Of a stretch of DNA of 64,000 nt, positions 29,062-39,165 are shown piece after piece (within the stretch, counting starts at the first letter, position 1; each line of letters starts with the position of its first letter). Under the pieces are notes generated by a model, which was given only the letters and a program-made list of their open reading frames with translations, did not search any database and had not been told where the DNA came from. Source of the DNA: CAUZSN01 sp963582345 (GTDB taxonomy: Bacteria > Planctomycetota > Planctomycetia > Planctomycetales > Planctomycetaceae); NCBI GenBank assembly GCA_963582345.1, contig CAUZSN010000003.1:1-64000 (forward strand), written 5' to 3'. The translations under genes were made by a program, and so were the position numbers.

Positions 29062-29255
29062 TCCGAGTGATTTTTCGCACGCAAAGTGTGAAATTTCTTG
29101 ATCTTGTGTCGTTCGGCCAAGTTTTTCGGCCCGTGCGGTCAATATATTGCTTGAAAGGTTGCAGAGTTCAATCGTTTATGTAGGCTACTCACCGACGGTC
29201 ATGAAAAGGAATGTCCTCGTATGCGAGATCAGCCTGCTGCAGGAAAGGGAACGTT

Positions 29256-29534
29256 ATGACTCACGTCGTTGCCGAACCCTGTTTCGGTTGTAAATACACC
29301 GACTGTGTCGTTGTTTGTCCGGTCGAGTGCTTTTACGAAGGCGAGTCGATGCTTTACATTCACCCGGACGAGTGCATCGACTGTGAAGCTTGTGTTCCGG
29401 AATGTCCCGTGGAGGCGATATTCCACGAAGATAATTTACCCGAAGAGTGGACTGCCTATACTGAACTGAACGCAGAGTTGTCGCTACAATGTCCGGTCAT
29501 CACTGAAAAGAAAGAGCCATTGGCCGAATCTTAA
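29256..29534 (+). CDS. 7Fe/8Fe ferredoxin (FdxA type)
   Basis: A 92-residue electron carrier. The cysteine pattern is C9-x7-C17-x3-C21-P for one cluster and C40-x2-C43-x2-C46-x3-C50-P for the other. An extra Cys12 sits inside the first motif, as in seven-iron FdxA ferredoxins (one 3Fe-4S, one 4Fe-4S). The acidic C-terminal extension ending NAELSLQCPVITEKKEP is typical of FdxA. ATG at 29256 follows AGGAAAGGGA; a start 45 nt upstream (29211) is less likely. It stands alone between the sigma factor and the GspE-N gene, so its redox partner is unknown. Confidence 0.93.
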   Translation: MTHVVAEPCFGCKYTDCVVVCPVECFYEGESMLYIHPDECIDCEACVPECPVEAIFHEDNLPEEWTAYTELNAELSLQCPVITEKKEPLAES

Positions 29535-29864
29535 AAAGCTTCAGTACCGCTGATCGAGGCAGTAGCTGTGCGGTCTGTTGCTAGGCACAGTCGGTGTTTG
29601 GTGGTCAACACTAAAATGAATCGAGCATACAGCCAACGGTTTAAACAACTATTATGATAGCGCGAGCTTGCTAACGTCACTGTAGTAGTCGCGCGAAGTC
29701 ATACGTTCACCGTTCGATTCAATGAAATCAGCACCGGGTTAGGTATCCCAGTAAACTCAATCGGCCCGACGCTGACCAGATCCCGGAAAAATGTGGCTAT
29801 TCATGACCACATAGTATTGCCCAGTGTAATATGGATTTATGGCAACTTCGTGAAATCCAGAACT
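29535..29864. other. Intergenic region holding a sigma-factor fragment
   Basis: About 330 bp downstream of the ferredoxin. The only recognisable content is the second copy of the 63-bp sigma-factor repeat (29724-29786). In the same frame on the plus strand it reads FNEISTGLGIPVNSIGPTL then TRSRKNVAIHDH, with no start and no longer similarity, so it is a fragment, not a gene. Confidence 0.6.
29724..29786 (+). repeat. 63-bp inverted repeat, copy 2 (sigma factor fragment)
   Basis: Reverse-complement copy of 28210-28272, coding in plus orientation for the same helix-turn-helix residues. It flanks the ferredoxin gene on the far side from the sigma factor. Confidence 0.85.
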
Positions 29865-30887
29865 TCACGACTTCCAGTACACCCTGACAACGTACCAGAC
29901 GGCTAGAAGCGGCAGAATCAGTGTCGTCAGCGTGACGAATGACCAGTTCTGAAAAAACAGTGGTTTTAGTAGAAACTGATCAATTAGGATGGAAGCAATC
30001 GTTGTCCAGCAGATGATGACGATTCCCAAAAGCTTGCCTTGCTGTTGCTCTTCGGAAGTCAATTGAGTCGTGCGCTTGCGCGGTTTCCGATTCAAATTTT
30101 TTGGTAGTTTAGTGGTTTTCTGCGTGGTTGCGGCGTCAGCCGGTTTTTGAGCGGTTTCGTCGCGCATGCCAGCAGCGTAATACTTGGCGATGGCCTGATT
30201 GATGGCCAATGGCGTGGCGATGACTTGGCGTATTGGAACTCCAAACCGAAGACGCAATTCGTCTTCCAACATATGAGTTGGTTCTTCGGCGCACGCAACC
30301 AACAGAACATCATTATCGATAAAGAGCGGCAGAATTGAATTTCGCTTGACTAAAGCTCGCGGAACTTTGTCTAAGACGGAATCATCGGGCATCATGTCCT
30401 CTAGGTCGACATACGAAAACCCCAGTTCAATAGCGAACGCTCGCGAGGCAGTTTGGGCGTCGGCTAGCTTCATCTGGACGATGGCATCTCGCATCGAAAG
30501 TCCTCGCAAGTCGGCAAAAGCCCGAGCATCCTTGATGTGTTCTTTATTGAGGTGACCTTGATCTACTAATACATTTTCCATCAATGGATGTCCGGTCGTG
30601 CTCGTTGCTGGCTCGAACTTGCGTCCCGTTTTTTCGTCAAATTCGCGCTTGCGAGCTGGATCCGTCAAGCACAGCATTGCTTTGGCGAGTTCGTTTAGCA
30701 GTTCTTGCGACGGAACAGCATATTGGCCTGTGGCGTATTTACGAACGTGGGCGTTTAGCTTCTTATAATGGCGGCGAATTTTGTCGTTGTCGTCCTCGAA
30801 CTGCACCAGTCGCAGTAAAGTATAGTAATCCGGCGGGCGTGGGCCGTCGGGGATCCCGAGCCAGTCCTTATAGACATCCAGTGCCAC
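29865..30887 (-). CDS. J-like domain / GspE N-terminal (MshEN) fusion membrane protein
   Basis: A 340-residue protein. It starts MALDVYKDWLGIPDGPRPPDYYTLLRLV (GTG 30887, chosen because this is where similarity to planctomycete relatives begins; a GTG 75 nt upstream is also open). Residues about 15-85 look like a divergent J domain, with helices around a missing HPD tripeptide. Residues about 90-230 form a GspE-N/MshEN-like domain (LVDQGHLNKEHI, RAFAIELGFSYVDLEDM, LPLFIDNDVLLVACAEEP), a fold that can bind c-di-GMP or act as an adaptor. A basic linker (LNRKPRKRTTQ) and two C-terminal membrane helices follow. It lies just downstream of the short Hsp70 on the same strand, suggesting a chaperone-linked role. 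Confidence 0.72.
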   Translation of the reverse strand: MALDVYKDWLGIPDGPRPPDYYTLLRLVQFEDDNDKIRRHYKKLNAHVRKYATGQYAVPSQELLNELAKAMLCLTDPARKREFDEKTGRKFEPATSTTGHPLMENVLVDQGHLNKEHIKDARAFADLRGLSMRDAIVQMKLADAQTASRAFAIELGFSYVDLEDMMPDDSVLDKVPRALVKRNSILPLFIDNDVLLVACAEEPTHMLEDELRLRFGVPIRQVIATPLAINQAIAKYYAAGMRDETAQKPADAATTQKTTKLPKNLNRKPRKRTTQLTSEEQQQGKLLGIVIICWTTIASILIDQFLLKPLFFQNWSFVTLTTLILPLLAVWYVVRVYWKS

Positions 30888-31036
30888 GAAGCTGCTTTCC
30901 CAGTGGAGCGTCAAACAGACTCTGTTTTTGTGTAAAAACGATGTGCCACCAAAACCGCGCACCGTTTTGTCGTTGGGCCAGATTGCACCCGCCGCGTCGA
31001 TCGCGGCAAAAGTCGTGCGGAAATAATGACAAACGA

Positions 31037-32614
31037 TTATGTAATCTCGTACTCGTCTACAAGGCCCTTAAAGACATCGACGCCACTTTCGTCAAGTCCG
31101 GAGTCTCGTACAATTTCAGTCGAGGCTTCGTTGTCGCCGGTTAGCTCTTTGGCGTGCGCCAGGATCCGACCTTGCGAATTGTACTCATAAGATAACTCAA
31201 CCGGCGATCCGGCAGGTAAGTTATCCGGTAAATCAAAAATTCGAAAATCGCCAATCGTGGTACAGGCGTTCGGATTTGAGGCCTCACCTTCCAGTACGGT
31301 CACGTGAATCCGCTGCTGATTATCCGAAGTAGTCACAAATCGCTGTTTGACGTTGTTGGGGATTTCCGTATTCTTCGGGATCATTATGTGATTAATCGTT
31401 CTGGATTTATCGTTGGGATCAGTCAGCTTCACACCTAACGAGTGCGAGTTGACATCAGTGGTATTCACGGCACGTAATCGATTGATCAAGGCCTTTCCCA
31501 TTCGGCTCTCGCCGCCGGTTGCTTTGGCCTCCAAAATGGCCGCATGAATCGCGGCACCCTGCGAAACCGCTTCTTCTGGAACCACATCTTGCGAAGGAGC
31601 TTGTTTGCACACGTCTGTTAACATGTGTTTGATGATTGGCATCTGCGTTGCCCCGCCGACAAGGATGACATTTTCCAAAGATTCCGGCTTGATTCCCGCC
31701 TGTTGGAGCACTAGTTCCGTCGTGTCTTTGGTACGCTGAAGCAAATCGGCAGTCATGCGTTCGAAATCGCCACGCGTCAACGAGACCGTTAGCGAATCGC
31801 CTTCATAATACAAAGTGACGGGAACCTGAGCTTTTTCGCTGAGCGCACACTTTGCTTGCTCGCACTCACTCGAGAACGAATGCACCGCTGCGGGATTGTC
31901 GCGCGGATCCTTATGGAACTTCTGATTGAATTGCTCGCACACGTGATCCAAGATGCGGCGACTCCAGTCCAGACCGCCTAGCATGACGTCGCCGTCGGTT
32001 GCCAAAACGCGAAAATGAGTTGGCGTATACCGCACCACTGTCACGTCAAATGTTCCACCGCCCAGATCGTACACCAGTATAGTTTTTTCATCTTGCTTGA
32101 GATCAGCCCGCCCAAGCTCGCCTTTGTTCCAGGCAAACGCCAGTGTGGCGGCAGTCGGCTCGTTGATGATGTCGATCACGTTTAATCCGGCAATGCGCCC
32201 CGCGTCTTGCGTGGCTTTGCGGCGAACATCGTTGAAATAATAAGGTACGGTGATCACTGCGTTAGCAATCGTCCCTATATGCTTTTCAGCATCCTGTCTC
32301 AGTTTTTTTAAAATGAGAGCTGATACAAACTCGGGTGTTAATTTCTTGGCCTGATACACGACGTAAAAGTCTTTGTTTCCCATCTCACGTTTGATTGCCT
32401 CGATTACGCGACTGGGGTCTTCGACGGCAATGCGTCCAAACGATGGCCCCACCATGATATGATCGTCATCGCCTAGCAGAACCACTGACGGCGTGATGAC
32501 GTTACCATCGACATTTCGAATCGCGGTGGGCGCACCTTCGTTGTCCAATTGCGCGATTGAAGAGTAAGTAGTGCCCAAATCAATTCCGACGGTTTGACCT
32601 TCGACTAGACTCAT
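31037..32614 (-). CDS. Short Hsp70/DnaK-like chaperone
   Basis: A 525-residue Hsp70-family ATPase. The nucleotide-binding domain is complete: VGIDLGTTYSSIA (phosphate 1), NAVITVPYYFND, INEPTAATLAFAW, VYDLGGGTFDVTVV (phosphate 2) and VILVGGATQMPII (adenosine). The beta-sandwich substrate domain is present (LGVKLTD, IPKNTEIPNNVKQRF, VTVLEGEASNPNAC), but the helical lid is cut to about 40 residues, so it is about 110 residues shorter than DnaK (638). Planctomycetes carry several such Hsp70 paralogs. With no grpE or dnaJ nearby and a J-like/GspE-N protein immediately downstream (about 150 nt), it probably forms a specialised pair rather than the main DnaK system. Confidence 0.88.
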   Translation of the reverse strand: MSLVEGQTVGIDLGTTYSSIAQLDNEGAPTAIRNVDGNVITPSVVLLGDDDHIMVGPSFGRIAVEDPSRVIEAIKREMGNKDFYVVYQAKKLTPEFVSALILKKLRQDAEKHIGTIANAVITVPYYFNDVRRKATQDAGRIAGLNVIDIINEPTAATLAFAWNKGELGRADLKQDEKTILVYDLGGGTFDVTVVRYTPTHFRVLATDGDVMLGGLDWSRRILDHVCEQFNQKFHKDPRDNPAAVHSFSSECEQAKCALSEKAQVPVTLYYEGDSLTVSLTRGDFERMTADLLQRTKDTTELVLQQAGIKPESLENVILVGGATQMPIIKHMLTDVCKQAPSQDVVPEEAVSQGAAIHAAILEAKATGGESRMGKALINRLRAVNTTDVNSHSLGVKLTDPNDKSRTINHIMIPKNTEIPNNVKQRFVTTSDNQQRIHVTVLEGEASNPNACTTIGDFRIFDLPDNLPAGSPVELSYEYNSQGRILAHAKELTGDNEASTEIVRDSGLDESGVDVFKGLVDEYEIT

Positions 32615-32836
32615 AGGTGTACCTTAATTGGCAGTAGCCTCCGGACGAGCAGACAAACTTGAGTGAAGGCTCAAGTAAAATTTTCGGCGAACAACCAACC
32701 TGACTGAAAAATGTCAGGTCCGTCATTGTGACAACGATTTCTCGCAGAATCAAGCGGTTCCCATTCTTAATTCTTCGTAGCCATTTGAACCAGAACTGCG
32801 ATCGCAGTAATCTGAAAAGTGTAGATCACTTGTTGA

Positions 32837-35815
32837 ATGGCGGCAACAACTATGCCTATGACACGGAAGTTCCTTGAATGGCACCAACCAGCTTTGCTGG
32901 CCGTTGTTGAGTATCTTATCGACGAGTACGCGATTCAAGACGTTCTGAACTTGGACGATGTGGTCATTGTCGTACCGGGGCGCCGTGCCGGTCGGCGACT
33001 GTTGGAAATTCTGGTTGAACGCACCGCAAGAATTTCTGATTTTGTGCCGCCGCGTATCGAAACGGTCGGCACTCTTCCCGAATTGCTGTACAAGTCGAAA
33101 CAACCGTTCGCCAGCGATTTGGTTCAGAAGCTTGCCTGGGCACGGGCATTGAAAAACGTGGACCGCGATCTGATCGCTCAGGTCGTCCCACAGATTTCCA
33201 GTGAAAACGATCCAGTCCGTTGGATGGATCTGGGAGAATTGCTGTGGCGTCTGCATCGCGAATTAGCCGCGGACGGCTTGAGTTTTGATGACGTGGCCAA
33301 GCACGGCTCAGCGATTGACGGGTTTGACGAAACAGCTCGCTGGCAAGTGTTGCGTTCAGTTCAGCAAACATACCTAAAGACGCTGGACGAGTTGGAATTG
33401 TGGGACCCGCAGACCGCACGGTTGTTCGCCATCGAGCACCGCGAGTGTTGCGTTGACCGCGACATTGTTTTGGTCGGAACCGTTGATATGAACCGTGCAA
33501 TGCGACAAATGCTCGACCAGGTCGCCGACCGAGTCACTGCACTCATCCACGCACCAAAACAGCTTGCAAACAGATTCGACGAGCACGGCTGTCTCGTCCT
33601 CGATGAGTGGCAGAATGCCACGCTGGCCATTAAGACCGACCAAGTCAGCATCGTCGAGGGGCCGTTGGAACAGGCCGATGCCGTGGTTCGGACCATTGCT
33701 GCTTACGACGGTTGCTACCGGTCGGACGAGATCACGATTGGCGTTTGCGACGATCGGCTTGTGCCGCACATCGAGCAACAGCTGTCTCAAAGCGACTTGC
33801 CCAGCCGTTGGGCTGCTGGTAAACCAATCGGACAAACGGCTCCCTACCGTTTATTGGAAGCTATCGCCAACTACGTTGATCAGGCCGAACTGTGTAACAA
33901 CGGTTCTGCCGGTCGCTTCAATGATCTAGCAGCTTTGGTCCGGCATCCGGATGTGTTCGCGTGGTTGAATCAGAAAACTTTTATCGATGGAGCATCAAAC
34001 GTTGGCCAGAATGCCATCGATAATGACTCGAACTGGCTAATACAGCTCGACAACTATTACAGCGAGCACCTGCCGCCCCGATTGGGCGAATGGCTAGGGC
34101 CGGCACAGAAACGTGAACCAATTCAGCACATCGAAGCGAGATTGCGAATTCTCGTCCATCCACTTGTCAGTGAACCACGAACGCTAAGTGAGTGGACACC
34201 GTTACTGGTGAACGTACTACGCGACGTCTATGCGAACGTGGAGTTGGATCGGGATGATCCGATTGAACGAACCGCCGTGGAAGTTTGTCGTGTAGTCCAA
34301 GCAGTCCTAAGCGAATACACGACGATTCCGGCAGTGATATCACCGACAGTCACTGCACCACAAGCCATTCGATTTACCCTCCAACAACTCGCCGAAAAAT
34401 CCGTTTCATCCAACCATGATGAGAATGCAATCGAATTACTCGGTTGGCTTGAAGTGCCGTTGGATGACGCACCCGCAATGATCGTGACCACTTTGAACGA
34501 AGGTCACGTTCCCAAATCGCTCAACTCAGATCTCTTTCTGCCCAATCGATTGCGACGGCAGTTAAAGATCGATGACAATATTCGCCGCTATGCACGCGAC
34601 GCTTACGCACTGAACACACTTCTGGCTGTGCGAGATGATTTGACTTTGATTCTGGCTCGCCGTGATACACAGGGCGACCCGCTAACACCCAGCCGATTGT
34701 TGTTCGCCGCCGAGCCAGACGAGATCGCCCATCGTGTGCTCGCGTTCTTCGATCCAAAACGGTCCAACGAAACACACATACCATTGGACAGGACGTTGAA
34801 GACGAACCGCCAAACATCCGATTTCAATGTGCCGCGGCCCCAGCGTTTTCCGGAACCGATTGAAGTCATCAACGCGACGGCGTTCCGATCATATCTGGCA
34901 TGCCCATACCGTTTCTACCTGCGGCACGTGTTAAATTTGGACTCACGAGACGATGCAGTCAAGGAATTGGACGCTCTATCGTTCGGCAATCTGACGCACG
35001 AAGTGCTGAATCAGTTTGGGCGATCGGAAATTCGTCACTCAACCGACGCCCGCCACATTCTGAACTTTTTGCGCGACGCATTGGATGAGTGCGCGATCAA
35101 GAAGTTCGGTCGGAGCCGACTGGCACCGGTTGATGTCCAAATCATGCAGGTTCGCTTGCGACTGGATGCCTTTGCTCAATGGCAAGCACAATGGGCGTTA
35201 CAGGGCTGGAACATTGAATATGTCGAATTGACCTGTCCGGCCGATAGCGTTCACGAGCCGCAAAAAGTTTCCATCGAGAACAGCTACAGCACGTTGAATC
35301 CGAACGGGAGCCGCTTTCGGTTCGAAATCCCAGACAGTCCGAACTTCCCTGTCCAATTGCGAACCGCGAATGGCCACATTTCCCTGCGCGGCCGTATCGA
35401 TCGAATCGACCGGAATCTGGACACCGGTGAATGGATCGTGTTCGATTACAAAACTGGCGATGGCGCCAAAACCCCGGAACAAGCGCATAGGAAGTTCGGT
35501 CAGGTTTGGATTGATCTGCAGCTTCCGCTCTATCGCCACTTGGTAAAACCGCTAGGCATTGCCGACACGGTCAAATTGGGTTTCATTGTCTTGCCCAAGG
35601 ACACGGGCAAAGTGCGCGAGTTACTGGCCGACTGGTCTGACGTGGATTTGGCAGAAGCCGATCGAGTTGCTTTAGACGCTGCCGATGGCATCCTGGATCA
35701 GCAATTTTGGCCGCCCGCCGATCCGTCACCCACGATCCTGACTGATTTTGCGGCCATCTGCCAAGATGGTGTATTCGACAAAGTGCGAATTGACGGCCAG
35801 GAGGTGGCGGTGTGA
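32837..35815 (+). CDS. addB: AddB-like nuclease subunit (inactivated helicase plus PD-(D/E)xK nuclease)
   Basis: A 992-residue protein matching the AddB / RecB-like family. The N-terminal helicase-like part starts VVIVVPGRRAGRRLLEIL, where a Walker A would be, but lacks GKT. Helicase-like segments follow (AMIVTTLNEGHVPKSLN). The C-terminal PD-(D/E)xK nuclease (about residues 690-970) has INATAFRSYLACPYRFYLRHVLNL, FGNLTHEVLNQFG, GRIDRIDRNLD and WIVFDYKTGDG with the catalytic D and K. Only one Cys lies in the ACPYRF segment, so the Fe-S cluster seen in Bacillus AddB seems absent. It overlaps the next gene by 4 nt, as expected for addB-addA. Role: resection of DNA double-strand ends for recombination. 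Confidence 0.82.
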   Translation: MAATTMPMTRKFLEWHQPALLAVVEYLIDEYAIQDVLNLDDVVIVVPGRRAGRRLLEILVERTARISDFVPPRIETVGTLPELLYKSKQPFASDLVQKLAWARALKNVDRDLIAQVVPQISSENDPVRWMDLGELLWRLHRELAADGLSFDDVAKHGSAIDGFDETARWQVLRSVQQTYLKTLDELELWDPQTARLFAIEHRECCVDRDIVLVGTVDMNRAMRQMLDQVADRVTALIHAPKQLANRFDEHGCLVLDEWQNATLAIKTDQVSIVEGPLEQADAVVRTIAAYDGCYRSDEITIGVCDDRLVPHIEQQLSQSDLPSRWAAGKPIGQTAPYRLLEAIANYVDQAELCNNGSAGRFNDLAALVRHPDVFAWLNQKTFIDGASNVGQNAIDNDSNWLIQLDNYYSEHLPPRLGEWLGPAQKREPIQHIEARLRILVHPLVSEPRTLSEWTPLLVNVLRDVYANVELDRDDPIERTAVEVCRVVQAVLSEYTTIPAVISPTVTAPQAIRFTLQQLAEKSVSSNHDENAIELLGWLEVPLDDAPAMIVTTLNEGHVPKSLNSDLFLPNRLRRQLKIDDNIRRYARDAYALNTLLAVRDDLTLILARRDTQGDPLTPSRLLFAAEPDEIAHRVLAFFDPKRSNETHIPLDRTLKTNRQTSDFNVPRPQRFPEPIEVINATAFRSYLACPYRFYLRHVLNLDSRDDAVKELDALSFGNLTHEVLNQFGRSEIRHSTDARHILNFLRDALDECAIKKFGRSRLAPVDVQIMQVRLRLDAFAQWQAQWALQGWNIEYVELTCPADSVHEPQKVSIENSYSTLNPNGSRFRFEIPDSPNFPVQLRTANGHISLRGRIDRIDRNLDTGEWIVFDYKTGDGAKTPEQAHRKFGQVWIDLQLPLYRHLVKPLGIADTVKLGFIVLPKDTGKVRELLADWSDVDLAEADRVALDAADGILDQQFWPPADPSPTILTDFAAICQDGVFDKVRIDGQEVAV

Positions 35816-38800
35816 AGGATTTATCCGCGAACAGCCAAGCCAAGAGTCGGTCGCCAGGGCACAGTTCTGCCCAGTCCAATCGGAATATTGTCGTTCGTGC
35901 ATCGGCGGGAACGGGGAAGACGTTTCGACTTTCGAACCACTATATTCGACTGTTGCGTTCCGGCGTCGCGGCCGACCAAATTCTGGCCACTACTTTCACT
36001 CGCAAGGCTGCCGGGGAAATCCTAGAGCGAATTCTGATTCGTCTCGCAGCCGCTTCCGGCAACAACAAAAAATGTGCCGAATTGGCCGACTTTATCGACG
36101 ACCCTTCACTAAATCGTAAGTGTTGTCTGGAAATGCTACAGCATTTGACACAAAATTTGCATCGATTGCATATTTGCACGCTGGACAGTTTCTTTGCGCA
36201 AATTGCCGGAAGTTTTAGCCTAGAGTTGGGCTTGCCGCCCGGCTGGCAGATCGTCGACGAACTGACGGATAGCCGGCTCAGAACCCGGGCAATTGAAATG
36301 ATTCTGCGGAATGATACGACGAGCAACATCGTTCGGCTGATGAGCCTGCTCACCAAGGGAACAGCGGACCGCTCAGTGAGCGACTTGGTTCGCTCGACCG
36401 TCGATAAGCTATATCACATCTATCAACAAACCAATGTCCAAGCTTGGCAAAAGATTCCCCACCCGAAGCAACTCAGTGAGACGGAATTGACCGTACTACA
36501 GCAGGAACTGCAGAACTTGTCAGTGCCGGCGCATAAAACAATTCAAAAATCTCACCGTACGGCTTGTCAAAATATCCTGGAGGCCGATTGGGAGTCTTTC
36601 ATCAGTAAAGGAATTGGTGACAAGATTCTTGATGGCGAGACGACATTTTGTCGCAAGCCGATCGAGCCACTTGTCTATGATCTGTACGAAAGAGTGTTGC
36701 AGCACGCCAAGGCTGTTTTGTTGAATCAATTGGCGCGGCAGACCGAAGCCGCATTCGAGTTGCTTTCAAAATTCGATGACGTGTACCGCGAGCTCAAACA
36801 TGATGCACGAGCAATGCGGTTCGATGACATCGCTTGGCGGTTGGCTGAGGTTGCTACATTCCACAATGGTCCACGGCTCACGTTTCGTCTAGACTCGCAC
36901 ATCGCTCACCTTTTGCTCGACGAGTTTCAAGACACATCACTAACGCAATGGCGGATTGTCCGGCCGTTAGCCGAGCAGGTAACCAGTGGCGGTGAGAACA
37001 GGTCATTTTTCTGCGTGGGGGATGCTAAGCAGGCCATTTACAGCTGGCGTGGAGGCGTCGCCGAAATTTTTGACACATTGAACTGGCAGTTGACAGACTT
37101 AGACGAAGAATCACTGACTCACAGTTTCCGCTCTGCTCAACCGGTAATCGACGTGGTCAATACAATCTTTACGAGGATACCAACTCATTCTGGTCTGAAA
37201 GACTTGGCCGAACCTGTACGCAATTGGTGCAGGAATTTCGAAATGCATACGACTGACCGGGAGAAGTTAGTTGGCTACGTGTGTCTGGTGACGGCACCCC
37301 AGGCCGGCCGGGACGAGAAGCAATTCGACGTCACGATTCGCTTTGCCGCCAAGCGCATCGCCGATATCGTTCGGCAAGCGCCTGGACATAGCGTTGGCGT
37401 ATTGACGCAACGCAACATTACCGTCGGGAAACTAATTTTCGAACTGCATCGACTGGGAATACCAGCGAGCGAAGAAGGTGGCAATCCCGTAACTGACTCA
37501 GCGGCCGTGCAGGTCATTATATCACAATTGCGAATCGCCGATCATCCAGGGGATACAGTGGCGCGTTTCCACTTGGCGAATTCGCCGCTTGGGCCGATTG
37601 TCGGATTCACTGACTACCAAAACGATGGGGCCGCAATCCGTTTGGCCCAGCACGTGCGGAAATCGCTTTTGACGGAAGGTTATGGAGTGACGCTATACCG
37701 ATGGGTTCAACAACTGGCGCCAAGTTGTAGCCGCCATGATCTGGCTCGCTTAACTAAGCTGCTGGAATTGGCGTATGTCTTTCAGCCCAAGGCTACGTTA
37801 AGGGCCAGCGATTTTCTACATTTTGTACAGACGGAAAAAATTGCCAACCCAACGTCTCATGATGTCCGTGTCATGACAATTTACCAGGCCAAGGGACTAC
37901 AATTCGACGTGGTTGTGCTTCCCGAATTGGACTCCGGATTAAGCGATCATCTGGAACCTTTCGTTATCAGCCAACCTGATCCAACCCAGCCAATCGACAA
38001 GGTTTGCATCCGGCGAAATGACAAAATCAAACGGTTGTTGCCCGATGATCTTCAAAAAATGTTCGAGCGTGCAATTCATCAATCTGTGAACGAATCGTTG
38101 TGCGTGCTGTACGTTGCCGTAACCCGTGCAGTTCACGCTTTGCACATGATCATTGCGCCCTCGCAACCGAATGAGCGGCAGCTTCAAAAAACCGATGCTG
38201 CTCTGTTGCGTGCAGCGTTGACCGACAGTAGCCCGGTGTCGCCACAGACCACAGTATTCGAGCACGGTGATGAACAATGGTTCAAGTGCTCTGGCTCTAC
38301 GCCAGTCGACGCCCGACCATCCGACGTCGAGAACACGAAGCCTATAAGAGCTTTCCTAGCACCGGCCACAGGCTCTCGACGGCGTGGTCTGGAGCGAGTG
38401 GCGCCGTCCAGCTTGGAAGGCGGCTCGAAAGTGAAATTGACCCATGTATTCGACAACGGCAATGCGGTGGCATTCGAGTATGGGACATTAATGCACGCTT
38501 GGTTCGAACAAATTGAATGGCTGGATGACGGTCGGCCTGATGAAAACACCTTGCGACATGTCGCTGCAACTATTGGCGCCGTCGAATCGGACATCGACCA
38601 GATGCTGGCCCAATTTGACAAATTTCTCGATTGTCCCCAGATCGCGCGCGTGCTGAGTCGCGCGGCCTATCAAACGCCGTCCGACTTCAGTCTACTGACG
38701 GATGCACTGGACCGGCTGTCCGTGGGTCCGGTCAGTGTTGAGGTCTACAATGAGCGTCGATTTGCAATCCGCGAGAGCAACAGGTTGCTCTCTGGCAGTA

Positions 38801-39036
38801 TCGATCGGCTGGTTTTAATGTACCAGGGTAAAAATCGTGTCGCTGCGGACATCCTCGATTTCAAGACGGACGACATACCAGCAGCTGATTCTAACAAACT
38901 GGCGGCGCGAGTCGAGTATTACCGGGGCCAACTAGAAGCTTACCAACGTGCTGTGGCGAACGTGTATAGCATTCCACGGGAGTGTATTTCCGCGAGATTA
39001 GTGTTTGTTTTCCCCGGCGTCGTGCGCAATATATGA
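35812..39036 (+). CDS. addA: AddA-like UvrD-family helicase-nuclease
   Basis: A 1074-residue SF1A helicase starting at GTG within GTGA of the addB stop. Helicase motifs in order: Walker A RASAGTGKTFRLS (I), TTFTRKAAGEILERI (Ia), LLLDEFQDTSLTQW (II), GDAKQAIYSWRGG (III), LTHSFRSAQPVIDVV (IV), VMTIYQAKGLQFDVVVLPEL (V) and LYVAVTRAVHALHM (VI). At the C-terminus GSIDRLVL and AADILDFKTDDIP give a RecB-type nuclease site. With AddB it would form an end-resecting helicase-nuclease for recombinational repair and defence against foreign linear DNA. Whether it responds to a Chi sequence cannot be told here. Confidence 0.88.
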   Translation: MKDLSANSQAKSRSPGHSSAQSNRNIVVRASAGTGKTFRLSNHYIRLLRSGVAADQILATTFTRKAAGEILERILIRLAAASGNNKKCAELADFIDDPSLNRKCCLEMLQHLTQNLHRLHICTLDSFFAQIAGSFSLELGLPPGWQIVDELTDSRLRTRAIEMILRNDTTSNIVRLMSLLTKGTADRSVSDLVRSTVDKLYHIYQQTNVQAWQKIPHPKQLSETELTVLQQELQNLSVPAHKTIQKSHRTACQNILEADWESFISKGIGDKILDGETTFCRKPIEPLVYDLYERVLQHAKAVLLNQLARQTEAAFELLSKFDDVYRELKHDARAMRFDDIAWRLAEVATFHNGPRLTFRLDSHIAHLLLDEFQDTSLTQWRIVRPLAEQVTSGGENRSFFCVGDAKQAIYSWRGGVAEIFDTLNWQLTDLDEESLTHSFRSAQPVIDVVNTIFTRIPTHSGLKDLAEPVRNWCRNFEMHTTDREKLVGYVCLVTAPQAGRDEKQFDVTIRFAAKRIADIVRQAPGHSVGVLTQRNITVGKLIFELHRLGIPASEEGGNPVTDSAAVQVIISQLRIADHPGDTVARFHLANSPLGPIVGFTDYQNDGAAIRLAQHVRKSLLTEGYGVTLYRWVQQLAPSCSRHDLARLTKLLELAYVFQPKATLRASDFLHFVQTEKIANPTSHDVRVMTIYQAKGLQFDVVVLPELDSGLSDHLEPFVISQPDPTQPIDKVCIRRNDKIKRLLPDDLQKMFERAIHQSVNESLCVLYVAVTRAVHALHMIIAPSQPNERQLQKTDAALLRAALTDSSPVSPQTTVFEHGDEQWFKCSGSTPVDARPSDVENTKPIRAFLAPATGSRRRGLERVAPSSLEGGSKVKLTHVFDNGNAVAFEYGTLMHAWFEQIEWLDDGRPDENTLRHVAATIGAVESDIDQMLAQFDKFLDCPQIARVLSRAAYQTPSDFSLLTDALDRLSVGPVSVEVYNERRFAIRESNRLLSGSIDRLVLMYQGKNRVAADILDFKTDDIPAADSNKLAARVEYYRGQLEAYQRAVANVYSIPRECISARLVFVFPGVVRNI

Positions 39037-39165
39037 AAACTGAGAATTTGCAATCCTGAATACCGCGCCAACTTGGACAGGAATAATTAATGTTTTAAAT
39101 CGAAAACAACGCTGGACGGAACTTTAACGTAAGGACAATCTTTAAACCAATACGTGGACGAAGCT

